64,000 bases of DNA from Methylophaga thiooxydans DMS010 (GTDB lineage: Bacteria > Pseudomonadota > Gammaproteobacteria > Nitrosococcales > Methylophagaceae). Positions 16,841-26,999 of this stretch are shown in pieces. Within the stretch, counting starts at the first letter, position 1. Each line of letters begins with the position of its first letter. The stretch lies in contig NZ_GG657906.1 of NCBI RefSeq assembly GCF_000156355.1, positions 1-64,000 of the forward strand, in the 5' to 3' direction. A program made the translations under genes and the position numbers. Below the pieces are notes generated by a model. The model made no database searches. It saw only the letters and a program-made list of their open reading frames with translations, and had not been told where the DNA came from.

Positions 16841-18439
16841 ATGAAAAAGAATGCGCAACTGAGACAACCGACGCAAGCAGAAATTCAACCAGTGCTAAAT
16901 GCTTTGAATACTGGACAACTAGGGGTAGCAGAATCTACCGCTAAGAAAATGCTTAAACAATTCCCCAATGCCTTTGTTTTGCATAATCTGTATGGCAATG
17001 CCTTGGCAGGGCAAAATAAATTTAAAGATGCGGTGGATGCTTTTCGAAAAGCATTAAAAATTGATCCTAATGTTGCAGAGCTTCATTTCAACGTCGGTAT
17101 TTTATTAACTAACCTGAACCGCACCGAAGAGGCGATTAATAGTTATCGAAAAGCCGTCAGTTTAAAGTCGTCGCTAGTCGATGCGCACTATAATTTAGGT
17201 GCGGCGTATCAATCTCAGCAACAATTCGAAAAAGCAGGAAAAAGTTATCAAAAAGCAGTGGAACTGCAACCCGGCTTTTATGAAGCGATGGCAAATTTGG
17301 GCGTTGTACTTCAAGAGCAAGGCCGACTGGAAGAAGCAGTGGAAGCCTACAACAAAGCGTTGGCAGTTCAACAAGATGCGCAGACCTTTTTCAATCTGGG
17401 CACGGCATTAAAAAATCAGGGGAAGTTGGGGGATGCTATTGATGCTTACAATCAGGCGTTAGTGATCAATCCCGACTACGCTGAAGTGCATAGCAATATT
17501 GGCGAAGTCCTACGTGATCAAGGTCGTTATGATGAATCTGTAAAAGCGTATAAGCAGGCCTTAACGCTAGATCCTGATTTACCATTGGCAAACTACAGTT
17601 TGGCGGTGTATCTCTACGACAGTGGTGACTTACAGGGGGGATTGGAACATTTTCAGCGTTCTCAGTATGCCGATTGGCAGGAAAGGTCATTATATTGTTT
17701 GTATAAAACGCAACAATTTGATGCTTTTAAACAGGGCCTGGATGAGCTCAAGCGTAGTAAGGATAATTCCCCGTTCCTGGCGACCTTAGCTGGACATTAT
17801 GCCGAAAATTTTAATACGGAGAATGACTATAATTTCTGCAAAAATCCGCTCGACTTTGTTTTTCATACAGCTATTCCCGAGTTAAAGGGCGACAGTGAAC
17901 TGCTCAAACAATTATTGCAAGATATTGAAACCTGCGATGCCGAAGAGAAATCACAAGGTCGTTTGTTTAATGGTGTGCAATCAGCAGGTAACCTGTTCAA
18001 ACGCTCTGAGCCTTCTTTCAGGCAACTCGCTGGTTTGGTTGCTGACGCAATTGAGCGTTATCGACAAACATTTTCTGATGAGAACTGCCAGTTTGTTAAG
18101 GCCTTTCCCAAGAACACTGAATTTGCCAGTTCATGGTATGTGCGCATGCACACAGGTGGTCATCTGACTTCCCATATTCATGAAGAAGGTTGGGTGAGTG
18201 GCTCGTTATATTTGTCATTGCCTACGAATAAGCAACATGAACATGAAGGCAGTATCGAGCTCAGCACGCATGGTGATGATTACCCCCAAAAACATGACTG
18301 CTTCCCGACCAAAACGATTGCGCCAGAAGTGGGCGATCTGGTGATGTTTCCTTCATCGGTGTTCCACCGTACTATTCCATTTAGTTCTGATGATGAACGG
18401 ATTTGTATTGCGTTTGATCTCAAGCCGGTAGTTAACTAA
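16841..18439 (+). CDS. TPR protein with C-terminal 2OG-Fe(II) oxygenase domain
   Basis: A 532-residue fusion. Residues about 15-290 are seven or eight tetratricopeptide repeats (for example AELHFNVGILLTNLNRTEEA, NPDYAEVHSNIGEVLRDQGR). Residues about 340-530 match the putative 2OG-Fe(II) oxygenase family, with iron ligands in HIHEEGW and SVFHRTIPF and the 2OG-binding Arg in DERICIAFDL. No signal peptide, so it is probably cytoplasmic. It precedes a pilin glycosylation ligase and a pilin gene on the same strand, which suggests hydroxylation of a sugar precursor or protein in surface modification. That link is inference from position alone. Confidence 0.75.
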   Translation: MKKNAQLRQPTQAEIQPVLNALNTGQLGVAESTAKKMLKQFPNAFVLHNLYGNALAGQNKFKDAVDAFRKALKIDPNVAELHFNVGILLTNLNRTEEAINSYRKAVSLKSSLVDAHYNLGAAYQSQQQFEKAGKSYQKAVELQPGFYEAMANLGVVLQEQGRLEEAVEAYNKALAVQQDAQTFFNLGTALKNQGKLGDAIDAYNQALVINPDYAEVHSNIGEVLRDQGRYDESVKAYKQALTLDPDLPLANYSLAVYLYDSGDLQGGLEHFQRSQYADWQERSLYCLYKTQQFDAFKQGLDELKRSKDNSPFLATLAGHYAENFNTENDYNFCKNPLDFVFHTAIPELKGDSELLKQLLQDIETCDAEEKSQGRLFNGVQSAGNLFKRSEPSFRQLAGLVADAIERYRQTFSDENCQFVKAFPKNTEFASSWYVRMHTGGHLTSHIHEEGWVSGSLYLSLPTNKQHEHEGSIELSTHGDDYPQKHDCFPTKTIAPEVGDLVMFPSSVFHRTIPFSSDDERICIAFDLKPVVN

Positions 18440-18540
18440 CGCTTACTTCACTCAAGCGGGTAGTGGTTCAGAATACTACACAGTCTGACTGCTCCCTCTC
18501 TCATGCCCTTATGTGGCTCAGTATAAAGGACGTTTTTTCG

Positions 18541-20256
18541 ATGACTCAGACGCACAAGTCGTTTTTCTCAAGGTGGTCTGTGGCAGAAGTCATGCTTGTC
18601 ATATTATTCTTACTGGCGCCGCTTTATTATCATCCCAATCTAGGCGGTGAGGGGCTGAGAATTCCCAACAACATTACTGTTTGGCTGATAGCAATCATTT
18701 TTATCACCTTTTCGATAAATAAAGTTATTAAAGCAGAGTTTTTTCAGTTACCACGCTATTTCGGTTATCTGACGGCTTTTCCGATTTTGGTGATATTGAG
18801 CGGTTTTCTGGCGGGTGTTGAGCAGCCACTAAACTGGTTATTTAGAGTGTTGTTTATTCTGGGTGGTTTTGCCTTTCTATTTAGTTTATTTCAACACAAA
18901 TTAAAAGCGGGACGCTGGGATCGATTGTTGCTAATAATTGCCTTGTCCGGATTTATACACGCGGGTATTGGATTGCTGCAAATCTGGCTTAAGCTGGATA
19001 TGCCTTTTTTATTACCCAAGTCACCACAGGGCATTCCCAGTGGCTTATTTCAGCAAATCAATAACCAGGCAAGCTATCTGGCCACATGTATTATCCTATC
19101 GTTTTATCTCGCTTCTAGACCTCTGGTATTTAAACGTCGATTCAATGTACAGGCTCTTCTGTTAGTCACAGTGCTTGTAAGCAGTATCGTTGTCGGACTA
19201 TCTGGTTCAAGGACAGGTTGGTTAGCATTAGCCATAGCCTTGCCAGTAATCTTACTTGCCAGAAGAGAGCAACTTTGGAGCAATAAATCGCTTAGCGTCG
19301 TATTACTTGCCGCTCTGGTAAGCGGCTTTGTTTTTGGGACAATGAACAATGGTGGGAAAACCATAGATAAAACGGTCGCTATACAATCCGGATACTCTGG
19401 CTCTGCGCGCTTGGGTATTTATACTATTTCATTGGACTTACTAGCTCAAAAGCCTTGGTTTGGTCATGGCGTAGGAAGTTTTCCTCGCCAATTTCAATAT
19501 GCCAGACCTGATTTTTACATTGAGTATCCAGAAGGCAAGCTCCCCAAACAAATGATTAATCATCCGCATAATGAGCTATTACAGTGGATGGTAGAGGGAG
19601 GGGTATCAGCTTTACTTGGCATTGTTATCAGCGTGACAGCTCTAGCTTTCGCCCTTTATAAGGTCGGCCCAGCACGAGGATTTAGCTATCTGGCTCTGCT
19701 CATACCTATAAGTTTACATACTCAGCTCGAATTGCCATTTTATATGTCAGCGCTGCACTGGCTTGTTTTTATGCTGCTAGTGGCTCAGATTTTCCAAGCG
19801 ACCCTTAAGCAGCGCCAGAATCTAATGACTCCCTACGCTAAAAAGCTAGCATCAATCAGCATAGTGTTGACCAGTCTGCTAGTAGCAACGTCGTTGCTTC
19901 ATACCATTAGAGCAAATTGGGATTTCGTGTTTTTCTATGATGGTGATCAATCTGGAGTGCCGTTGAGTATTGCTACACAGAACCCTTACCTTTCTAGTGA
20001 GGCTAAATGGATCTCTATGGGAGCTTTGCTTAATTTCAGTATTAAAAATGGTATCGATGAAAATGTAGTTTTTTTTACTGAATGGGGAGAACAAACTTTG
20101 CTAGTCAGGCCCGATGTTGACCTTTACATGAAGCTCATATCTGCTTATGACTTTTTGGGAAATAAAAACGCCTTTTGCACTAAGTTAATGCAAGCTTTAA
20201 AACTGTATCCTGACAATAAACAACTGACAGAGCTTAAGCATGTATGCAATAACTGA
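18541..20256 (+). CDS. PglL/TfpO-like O-oligosaccharyltransferase (Wzy_C family)
   Basis: A 571-residue polytopic membrane protein with about 11 helices and a periplasmic loop carrying the Wzy/WaaL/PglL motif (NHPHNELLQWMVEGG, around residue 340). The N-terminal motif PLYYHPNLGGEGLRIPNN resembles the PglL signature. I chose the ATG at 18541 with AAGGA upstream. An earlier start at 18463 lacks a signal. Enzymes of this family move a lipid-linked glycan onto pilin or other proteins in the periplasm. The pilin gene immediately downstream supports pilin as acceptor. An O-antigen ligase role is possible, but no O-antigen genes are near. Confidence 0.8.
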   Translation: MTQTHKSFFSRWSVAEVMLVILFLLAPLYYHPNLGGEGLRIPNNITVWLIAIIFITFSINKVIKAEFFQLPRYFGYLTAFPILVILSGFLAGVEQPLNWLFRVLFILGGFAFLFSLFQHKLKAGRWDRLLLIIALSGFIHAGIGLLQIWLKLDMPFLLPKSPQGIPSGLFQQINNQASYLATCIILSFYLASRPLVFKRRFNVQALLLVTVLVSSIVVGLSGSRTGWLALAIALPVILLARREQLWSNKSLSVVLLAALVSGFVFGTMNNGGKTIDKTVAIQSGYSGSARLGIYTISLDLLAQKPWFGHGVGSFPRQFQYARPDFYIEYPEGKLPKQMINHPHNELLQWMVEGGVSALLGIVISVTALAFALYKVGPARGFSYLALLIPISLHTQLELPFYMSALHWLVFMLLVAQIFQATLKQRQNLMTPYAKKLASISIVLTSLLVATSLLHTIRANWDFVFFYDGDQSGVPLSIATQNPYLSSEAKWISMGALLNFSIKNGIDENVVFFTEWGEQTLLVRPDVDLYMKLISAYDFLGNKNAFCTKLMQALKLYPDNKQLTELKHVCNN

Positions 20257-20353
20257 CGCATTGTGTCACTTATTGACATTTATAGGCGAATCCTAATGAG
20301 TTTTGTGTGTAGGTTTATATTCTATATTGTTGATAAATATTAATATTTTTTTA

Positions 20354-20369
20354 TGGCATAATTATAGCT
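20354..20369 (+). promoter_or_regulatory. Sigma-54 (RpoN) -24/-12 promoter of the pilin gene
   Basis: TGGCATAATTATAGCT has GG at 20355-20356 and GC at 20367-20368, separated by exactly ten bases as required for RpoN promoters, with TGGCA intact. Pilin genes of Pseudomonas and relatives are controlled by RpoN with PilR, so the site is expected. Transcription should start near 20380. Confidence 0.75.
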
Positions 20370-20381
20370 ATTACACCAGTA

Positions 20382-20399
20382 AGCAAATTTAAGTTTGCT
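20382..20399 (+). other. Stem-loop at the predicted 5' end of pilin mRNA
   Basis: AGCAAATTTAAGTTTGCT is a near-perfect inverted repeat: six Watson-Crick pairs outside, then one G-U and two A-U pairs. If transcription starts near 20380 this hairpin would lie at the very 5' end of the message, where it could slow decay of an abundant mRNA. The role is inferred. Confidence 0.45.
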
Positions 20400-20426
20400 G
20401 TCTTAATTTATAACGGAGTTACTTAG

Positions 20427-20858
20427 ATGAAACAGATTCAAAAAGGTTTTACTTTGATCGAACTGATGATTGTTGTAGCAATTATCGGTATCTTAGCCGC
20501 GATTGCATTGCCTGCCTATCAGGACTATGTAGCTCGTTCACAGGTTTCTGAAGCAATGAATTTGGCCGGTGGTGCTAAAACGGCTGTTGCAGAAACATGG
20601 CAGACAAATGGTACATGGCCAACCACTAACGCTTCTGCGGGCTTAACCACTAACACCGATATTGAGGGTGAGTATGTTCTCTCTGTTACTGTAGGTGCTA
20701 ACGGTGTAATAACTGCTGCTATGAGGAATGCTGCTCCGGTGGTCACTGGTCTTCGTGGCGACAACTTTACCCTGACTCCAACTGACAATGGTGGTTCCAT
20801 ATCATGGAATTGTGGTGGCACCGTTAATGCTGAGTACATGCCTTCTTCATGCAGATAA
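20427..20858 (+). CDS. pilA: Type IV major pilin
   Basis: A 143-residue type IVa prepilin. A six-residue leader ends in Gly7, then mature FTLIELMIVVAIIGILAAIA with Glu5 of the mature protein. PilD would cleave after Gly7 and methylate Phe. Cys129 and Cys142 form the C-terminal disulfide loop (WNCGG to SSCR). The globular part is rich in Thr, Asn and Gly, offering sites for O-glycosylation by the ligase encoded just upstream. CGGAG precedes the ATG. Expression is expected from the sigma-54 promoter at 20354-20369, and a terminator follows at 20877-20903. Confidence 0.93.
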   Translation: MKQIQKGFTLIELMIVVAIIGILAAIALPAYQDYVARSQVSEAMNLAGGAKTAVAETWQTNGTWPTTNASAGLTTNTDIEGEYVLSVTVGANGVITAAMRNAAPVVTGLRGDNFTLTPTDNGGSISWNCGGTVNAEYMPSSCR

Positions 20859-20876
20859 TTAGCTTTGTATGATATC

Positions 20877-20903
20877 AAAGCCCTGCTAGCGCGGGGCTTT
20901 TTT
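20877..20903 (+). terminator. Rho-independent terminator of the pilin gene
   Basis: AAAGCCC at 20877-20883 pairs with GGGCTTT at 20894-20900, and a run of six T residues begins at 20898. It lies 18 bp past the pilin stop codon. metG converges from the other side, but on that strand the U-tract is weak. Confidence 0.8.
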
Positions 20904-20948
20904 ATGCCTGAATTTCATTACAAGAAGACCATTATCTGACGTCTATAC

Positions 20949-22985
20949 TCACTTCACTCGCATTCCAGGCTGAGCACCATCATCAGGATTTAAAACAAAC
21001 AAGTCCTTACCCCCAGGACCTGCAGCCAATACCATTCCTTCTGATAGGCCAAAGCGCATTTTACGAGGTGCTAGGTTAGCGACCATTACGGTTAATTTCC
21101 CTATTAGGTCTTCAGGTGAGTAGGCTGATTTGATACCAGCAAACACCTGCTTTTCGCCGATACCAATATCCAAGGTTAGTTTTAATAATTTATCCGCACC
21201 TTCAACGTGCTCTGCATTAACGATTTTGGCAATACGTAAATCAACCTTGGCAAAGTCATCAAACTGAATTTCATCGGCAATCGGTTCAATGTCAGTTTTC
21301 TCTGACTTTTTATCTAAGTTTTTTGTCAGTTGTTTTTCAGCTTCCATGCTTTGTTTCGAGCCTTCAATAATGGCATCAATTTTGTCTTGTTCTACACGCG
21401 TCATTAATGGTTTGAACTTATTAATGTTATGATCCAATAAAGGTGCTTCGATATTTTCCCATTGAAGTGCTTCGATATTCAGAAACGCTTCAGCTTGTTC
21501 TGCCGTTTTCGGTAATACCGGTTTGAGGTAGGCAATCAACACACGAAAGAGGTTAATGCCCATGGTACAGATAGCCTGTACTTCAGCCTCTTTGCCGTCC
21601 TCTTTGGCCAGTACCCAGGGTTTCATTTCATCGATGTATTGGTTGGCACGATCGGCCAATGCCATAATCTCACGCATAGCTTGACCAAACTCCCGATCTT
21701 CGTAACGTTTGGCGATATTTTCTGCCTGTTTAATAAAGTCATTGAATAAACTTGGTTCGCTTAATTCTGAGCCAAGTTTGCCATCAAAGCGTTTTGTCAA
21801 AAAGCCAGCACAGCGACTGGCGATGTTGACAACTTTGCCTACTAAGTCCGAGTTAATGCGGGTCTGAAAGTCTTCTAAACTTAAGTCGATATCATCAATC
21901 CCGCTACCCAATTTGGCAGCAAAATAATAACGCAGATATTCTGGGTTCAAGTGATCCAGATAAGTTCGCGCTTTGATAAATGTGCCGCGTGATTTCGACA
22001 TCTTTTTACCATCGACGGTTAAAAAGCCGTGAGCATAAACATTATCCGGTTGGCGGAAACCCGCCCCTTCGAGCATGGCTGGCCAGAACAGGGCGTGGAA
22101 GTAGATAATATCTTTACCGATAAAGTGCACCATTTCGGTATCACTGCCGGGCTTCATAAAGCTGTCGAAATCAATACCACTACGGTCACAGTAATTTTTG
22201 AAACTGGCGAGGTAGCCAATGGGCGCATCCATCCACACATAGAAAAATTTATTATCTGTGTCGGGAATCTGGAAGCCAAAGTAGGGTGCATCACGCGAAA
22301 TATCCCAGTCCTGAAGCCCACTTTCAAACCATTCACTCAGTTTACGAGTGACTTCCGGTTGCAGGTGATCGCTGTGCGTCCATTCTTGCAGTGTTTTCTC
22401 AAAGTCACCGAGTTTAAAAAAGTAATGTTCGGATTCTTTGGTGATAGGTGTGGCACCGGAGACAGCAGAAACTGGATTTTTCAGTTCAGTCGGATCATAG
22501 GTTGCACCACACGCTTCGCAGTTATCGCCATACTGATCAGCGGCGCCACACTTAGGACATTCACCACGAATAAAACGATCCGGTAGAAACATTTCTTTTT
22601 CCGGATCATAAGCCTGGCTGATGGTACGTGTTTCAATATGACCGGCATCACGGTTTGCTAAATATATTTGGCTGGCTAAAGCGCGGTTTTCGTCGCTGTG
22701 CGTGCTATGGTAGTTATCAAAGCTAATCGCGAACTCTGCAAAGTCTGCTTGGTGTTCTGTCGACACATCGCTGATCAACTGTTCAGGAGTAATGCCTTCT
22801 TTCTGAGCACGCAGCATGATTGGAGTGCCGTGTGCATCATCAGCACAAACATAGTGACATTCATGGCCGCGCATACGTTGAAAGCGCACCCAGATATCGG
22901 TCTGGATATACTCCACCATATGACCAAGGTGAATGGAGCCATTAGCATAAGGTAGGGCACTGGTAACCAGAATTTTTCTTTGCAT
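20949..22985 (-). CDS. metG: Methionyl-tRNA synthetase
   Basis: A 678-residue class I synthetase charging tRNA-Met. It shows the HIGH-type motif GSIHLGHM (16-23), the zinc knuckle [18 protein letters not shown] in the connective domain, the KMSKS loop ([10 protein letters not shown], about residue 330) and the C-terminal EMAP-like tRNA-binding domain ([20 protein letters not shown]). The last makes it the dimeric long form, as in E. coli. The start at 22985 ([16 protein letters not shown]) is the conserved N-terminus. The gene is solitary, converging on the pilin gene and divergent from the small TPR-like gene at 23165. Confidence 0.96.
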   Translation of the reverse strand: MQRKILVTSALPYANGSIHLGHMVEYIQTDIWVRFQRMRGHECHYVCADDAHGTPIMLRAQKEGITPEQLISDVSTEHQADFAEFAISFDNYHSTHSDENRALASQIYLANRDAGHIETRTISQAYDPEKEMFLPDRFIRGECPKCGAADQYGDNCEACGATYDPTELKNPVSAVSGATPITKESEHYFFKLGDFEKTLQEWTHSDHLQPEVTRKLSEWFESGLQDWDISRDAPYFGFQIPDTDNKFFYVWMDAPIGYLASFKNYCDRSGIDFDSFMKPGSDTEMVHFIGKDIIYFHALFWPAMLEGAGFRQPDNVYAHGFLTVDGKKMSKSRGTFIKARTYLDHLNPEYLRYYFAAKLGSGIDDIDLSLEDFQTRINSDLVGKVVNIASRCAGFLTKRFDGKLGSELSEPSLFNDFIKQAENIAKRYEDREFGQAMREIMALADRANQYIDEMKPWVLAKEDGKEAEVQAICTMGINLFRVLIAYLKPVLPKTAEQAEAFLNIEALQWENIEAPLLDHNINKFKPLMTRVEQDKIDAIIEGSKQSMEAEKQLTKNLDKKSEKTDIEPIADEIQFDDFAKVDLRIAKIVNAEHVEGADKLLKLTLDIGIGEKQVFAGIKSAYSPEDLIGKLTVMVANLAPRKMRFGLSEGMVLAAGPGGKDLFVLNPDDGAQPGMRVK

Positions 22986-23164
22986 GAGTGAACCGATGAA
23001 TAACCGTGTGGAAAAACGACAAAAGATACCAGAAATAGGCTTTCGGCACCATGAAGCTGATTATATATCACTGATATCCGCTCATCCTATTGTAAAGTTA
23101 TACGTATTAGATTAGATTGAATTGAGCAACTCTTATATAAGACTTGGATTTTATGAGGTAATTA

Positions 23165-23668
23165 ATGGAGCTGACATTACACGATATACATGCTGATTCT
23201 ATCGAGCTTGCACTTGATAAAGCACGTCAGTATCGCTCCTTATTGGAACCGGAAATTGCGGAGAGTATCTGTTTGGATATTTTGCATATTGAACCGAGTA
23301 ATCAGGCGGCTTTGGTTGTCTACATTCTTGCCTTGAGTGATCAGTTACATCATGCCGGTAAGAAAACACAGGTAAAAGCCATTGAAGAAGCAGTGATGCA
23401 ATTACAAAGTCGCTATCAACAACATTATTACACGGGACTTTTACACGAACGCCGAGCGCGGTTCATGCTTACACAAAGCATGGCGCGGGTGTTTGCTTAT
23501 GATTACTTTATCGAAGCGCTACAATTTTATCAGATGGCAGAGAAAATTCGACCAGAACATAATGACGAAGCAACATTACGCTGGAATAGTTGCATCAGAA
23601 CGATAGAGCGCGAAAAGCTAAAACCAAGACCAGACAGTAAGGATGCCCGACTGGACATGGAAAGCTGA
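23165..23668 (+). CDS. Small TPR-like protein heading the sdh/frd operon
   Basis: A 167-residue, largely helical cytoplasmic protein. Segments such as IAESICLDILHIEPSNQAAL and ALQFYQMAEKIRPEHNDEA read as degenerate tetratricopeptide repeats. No catalytic motif is visible. Its stop overlaps the start of the cytochrome b subunit (TGATG), and the four genes to 26917 run without gaps. It is therefore probably cotranscribed with the succinate dehydrogenase/fumarate reductase genes, where it might help assembly. That role is inference. GAGGTAA precedes the ATG. Confidence 0.65.
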   Translation: MELTLHDIHADSIELALDKARQYRSLLEPEIAESICLDILHIEPSNQAALVVYILALSDQLHHAGKKTQVKAIEEAVMQLQSRYQQHYYTGLLHERRARFMLTQSMARVFAYDYFIEALQFYQMAEKIRPEHNDEATLRWNSCIRTIEREKLKPRPDSKDARLDMES

Positions 23669-24255
23669 TGAAATTACTACAGTTACAAAAACGTTCTATG
23701 GCATTGGCCGGTAGTGTGATGACGGTGTATCTGGTCTTTCATATGCTGAGCAATCTCAGTTTTTTTTCTGATAATGGCTTTAACCAGTTTTACGCCTTCT
23801 ACAACCAAGCCTGGGTCCGGTGGCCGGTTCTTGCTTTGGTGATCATCAGCCTTTTTATTCATGTCAAAGCCGCAATTGCGATAAGACTAAAAAACAGTCA
23901 GGCCAGAGGTCAGGGCTATCACAAACATAACAAAATTCATGTGCCAGCGCCGCTCGTCACAATTAGCATCGCCTTACTGTTTACCTTTATCGTGGTGCAT
24001 ATCACGCAAAGTGTGTTGAGTGAAGCCACCGATGTGTACGCAGTAGTAACGGACTGGTTTACGTCAACATTCTGGTTTTTATTCTATTTGGCGGGTTTGT
24101 TTATTATGGCCATGCATTTATTGCACTCGCTGGTGAATGTGATGCAGACCTTGGGAGTCAGTTCAAAAATGCATGCAGCGTTGATCTATAGCAGTGTCGT
24201 CATGCTGAGCCTCGGTTTTGCTGCGGTGCCGGTTTATATTTGGATGACACAATGA
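23668..24255 (+). CDS. sdhC: Succinate dehydrogenase/fumarate reductase cytochrome b subunit (type B)
   Basis: A 195-residue integral membrane protein with five helices and His residues positioned as haem ligands ([33 protein letters not shown]). A single five-helix anchor is typical of the Bacillus subtilis/epsilonproteobacterial class, not of the E. coli SdhC-SdhD pair. It anchors the flavoprotein and iron-sulfur subunits and passes electrons to or from quinone. It overlaps both neighbours. Whether the complex runs as succinate dehydrogenase or fumarate reductase cannot be decided from sequence. Confidence 0.82.
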   Translation: MKLLQLQKRSMALAGSVMTVYLVFHMLSNLSFFSDNGFNQFYAFYNQAWVRWPVLALVIISLFIHVKAAIAIRLKNSQARGQGYHKHNKIHVPAPLVTISIALLFTFIVVHITQSVLSEATDVYAVVTDWFTSTFWFLFYLAGLFIMAMHLLHSLVNVMQTLGVSSKMHAALIYSSVVMLSLGFAAVPVYIWMTQ

Positions 24256-26192
24256 GTGAGCTTGAATTAGATAGTCACGCGCCTAAAGGCCCATTACAAG
24301 ATCGCTGGAAACAGCATAAATACAACGCACGCGTTGTCAGCCCCTCTAATCGTAAAAAATACACGGTTATTATTGTCGGTACGGGACTAGCAGGTGCATC
24401 GGCTGCGGCTTCTCTGGGTGAGATGGGCTATAAGGTGAAAACGTTTTGTTTTCAGGACAGCCCACGCCGTGCCCACAGTATCGCTGCGCAAGGTGGCATT
24501 AATGCAGCCAAAAACTATCAGAATGATGGTGACAGTGTCTGGCGTCTATTTTATGACACGATTAAAGGGGGTGACTTTCGTGCCCGTGAATCGAATGTGT
24601 TTCGGCTCGCAGAGCTCAGTACCTCAATCATTGATCAGGCGGTAGCGCAGGGTGTCCCCTTTGCCAGAGAGTATTCAGGATATTTGGCAAACCGCTCATT
24701 TGGTGGAGCACAGGTATCCAGAACGTTTTATGCGAGAGGGCAGACAGGACAACAATTGCTACTAGGTGCATACCAAGCCATGAGCCGCCAAGTGGCGTGT
24801 GGCACAGTTGAGCATCGTTCTCGCTGCGAAATGCAGGATCTGATCATGGATGGAGACAGAGCAATAGGGATTGTTACCCGTGATTTAGTGACCGGGGAGC
24901 TGGAAAGCCATCTCGCTGATTGTGTGGTGCTCTGCACAGGTGGTTATAGCAATGCCTTCTATTTATCTACCAATGCCAAAGGCTGTAATACTTCTGCTAT
25001 CTGGCGTGCACATCGCAAAGGTGCTTTGTTTGCGAATCCTAGTTTTACCCAAATACATCCAACCTGCATTCCTCAGCAAGGCGAGTTACAGTCAAAACTC
25101 ACCCTGATGAGTGAGTCGTTGCGCAATGACGGCAGAGTGTGGGCACCTAAGAATGCAGCAGACTGTGACAAAAAGCCTGAAGAGATTGCTGAAAAGGATC
25201 GTGATTATTTCCTTGAGCGCATGTATCCCTCTTTCGGTAACCTTGTTCCCAGAGACATAGCTTCACGTGCTGTAAAGCTTATCTGTGATGAAGGGCGTGG
25301 TGTCGGCACAGAAATTGATGGAAAAAAACTAGGCGTGTATCTCGACTTTGCAGATGCGATCAAAGCACAAGGGCTGGACGCAGTTAGTGAAAAGTATGGC
25401 AACTTATTCCAAATGTATCAGCGTATTACTGCCGAAAATCCCTACCAAACCCCGATGCGGATTTATCCTGCCGTGCATTACACTATGGGCGGCTTATGGG
25501 TCGACTATAATTTGATGACCAGTATTGATGGCCTGTTTGCCGGCGGTGAAGCGAATTTTTCAGATCACGGTGCCAATCGGCTAGGCGCCAGTGCTTTGAT
25601 GCAAGGCTTGGCGGATGGTTATTTTGTGTTACCCACGACAGTGTCCGATTATCTGGCAAAACATAAACCAATCAAAGCAGACACCTATGCTGGTCATGCA
25701 GAGCAGGCAAAGGCCGAGGCAGAAGCGCGCATCAAGAGGCTAATGAACGCAGCAGAGCCTTCCATTACCCCTGATGATTTCCACCGTCGTTTGGGGCAAA
25801 TATTGTGGCATGCCTGTGGTATGGCGCGAGAGCAAAAAACCTTGAAACAAGCTATTGATGCGATTCGTGCGTTACGTGAGGACTTCTGGCAGAAAGTAAA
25901 AGTCACCGGTGAAGCTGAACAGCTCAACCAGACTTTGGAGCGGGCAGGTCGAGTAGCTGACTTTTTTGAACTGGCAGAGTTAATGTGTCTGGATGCACTG
26001 GAACGTGAAGAGTCGTGCGGTTGTCACGCTCGTGAAGAGCATCTAACAGAAGCGGGCGAAGCACAGCGTAATGATATGGATTACTCCTTCGTGTCGGCTT
26101 GGCAATATAGTGGTGATGTCAGTCAACCAACACTTTATCGTGAGTATCTGCATTTTGATTTTGTTCGACCTAGCATAAGAAACTACCAATGA
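24252..26192 (+). CDS. sdhA: Succinate dehydrogenase/fumarate reductase flavoprotein subunit
   Basis: A 646-residue FAD enzyme: dinucleotide-binding motif [11 protein letters not shown] near residue 41, FAD-attachment region [18 protein letters not shown] with the flavin-linking His, substrate-site motifs ([15 protein letters not shown]) and [12 protein letters not shown]. The [16 protein letters not shown] pattern is that of type-B enzymes. I chose the ATG at 24252, whose ATGA overlaps the cytochrome b stop. An in-frame ATG at 24240 gives four extra residues. Its partner, the iron-sulfur subunit gene directly downstream, is interrupted, so the complex may be non-functional in this strain if the sequence is correct. 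Confidence 0.88.
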   Translation: MSELELDSHAPKGPLQDRWKQHKYNARVVSPSNRKKYTVIIVGTGLAGASAAASLGEMGYKVKTFCFQDSPRRAHSIAAQGGINAAKNYQNDGDSVWRLFYDTIKGGDFRARESNVFRLAELSTSIIDQAVAQGVPFAREYSGYLANRSFGGAQVSRTFYARGQTGQQLLLGAYQAMSRQVACGTVEHRSRCEMQDLIMDGDRAIGIVTRDLVTGELESHLADCVVLCTGGYSNAFYLSTNAKGCNTSAIWRAHRKGALFANPSFTQIHPTCIPQQGELQSKLTLMSESLRNDGRVWAPKNAADCDKKPEEIAEKDRDYFLERMYPSFGNLVPRDIASRAVKLICDEGRGVGTEIDGKKLGVYLDFADAIKAQGLDAVSEKYGNLFQMYQRITAENPYQTPMRIYPAVHYTMGGLWVDYNLMTSIDGLFAGGEANFSDHGANRLGASALMQGLADGYFVLPTTVSDYLAKHKPIKADTYAGHAEQAKAEAEARIKRLMNAAEPSITPDDFHRRLGQILWHACGMAREQKTLKQAIDAIRALREDFWQKVKVTGEAEQLNQTLERAGRVADFFELAELMCLDALEREESCGCHAREEHLTEAGEAQRNDMDYSFVSAWQYSGDVSQPTLYREYLHFDFVRPSIRNYQ

Positions 26193-26917
26193 TTTTTAAA
26201 CTGAATATTTGGCGCCAAGAGAGTCCAGAAACAGAAGGGTATTTCGAGAAGCATGAGGTCGATGCCAGTGAAGATTCCTCGTTTCTGGAAATGCTGGACG
26301 CGTTGAACGAGAGTCTAATCCTTAAAGGGGCTAAGCCTGTCGCTTTCGACTTCGACTGTCGAGAAGGTATATGTGGCTCATGTAATCTGGTAATTAATGG
26401 TACGCCGCATGGAAAGCAGCGCGCGACGACAAGCTGTCAGCAATACATGCGTGACTACAAAAATGAGAGCGAATTGTGGATCGAGCCTTGGCGTGCGACT
26501 GCATTTCCGGTGATAAAAAGATTTGATGGTCGACCGCACGGCTTTTGATCGTATTATTCAGCTGGTGGGTATATTCCAATTCGCACTGGTTCTGCTTGTG
26601 AAGCGAATACTTTACCGATAAAAAAACATATTGCTGATGCAGCCTTTGATGCCGCTACCTGCATAGGCTGCGGCGCTTGTGTAGCGATATGTCCCAATGC
26701 CTCGGCGAGCTTGTTCGTGGCAGCAAAAGTAGCACACCTATCTACCTTGCCACAGGGTGATATGGATAAAAAGAGGCCAGCAAAAATGTTGAAAGCGATG
26801 GAAGATGAAGGCTTTGGAAGCTGTAGTAATTATCGTGAGTGTGAAAGTGTGTGCCCTAAAGAAATTAACGTGTCTGCCATTACAACAATGAACCGGCTCC
26901 TATACCGAAGTCGTTGA
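26189..26917 (+). pseudogene. sdhB: Succinate dehydrogenase/fumarate reductase iron-sulfur subunit, interrupted
   Basis: The first 119 residues carry the [2Fe-2S] domain (CREGICGSC ... TTSC) and end at TGA 26546-26548. The same frame then reopens and encodes the C-terminal half with CIGCGACVAICPNA and CSNYRECESVCPKEI to TGA 26915-26917. Between them the peptide is scrambled. Dropping one A from the run 26515-26519 gives KDLMVDRTAFDRIIQ, and restoring one G near 26560/26561 returns to AGGYIPIRTGSACE. Thus a +1 and a -1 change about 45 bp apart cancel in frame but expose a stop. It is either a genuine pseudogene or two sequencing errors. Without it the length would be about 242 residues, normal for the family. 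Confidence 0.8.
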
Positions 26918-26999
26918 GATTAGCATTGTTTACCACCCTGTGAAATAACGCTATAGTCGTATGGTATATGATTGGTCTTCAAGTTCATTGGGGGTAGGA

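Noticed and set aside
22029-22586. 185-codon open frame on the plus strand inside metG
   Set aside because: Entirely antisense to a well-conserved synthetase, no ribosome-binding site, and no recognisable family. It is a shadow frame.
26711-26917. Separate small ferredoxin-like gene
   Set aside because: It is the C-terminal part of the interrupted iron-sulfur subunit. The first 4Fe-4S motif lies upstream of its apparent Met in the same frame.
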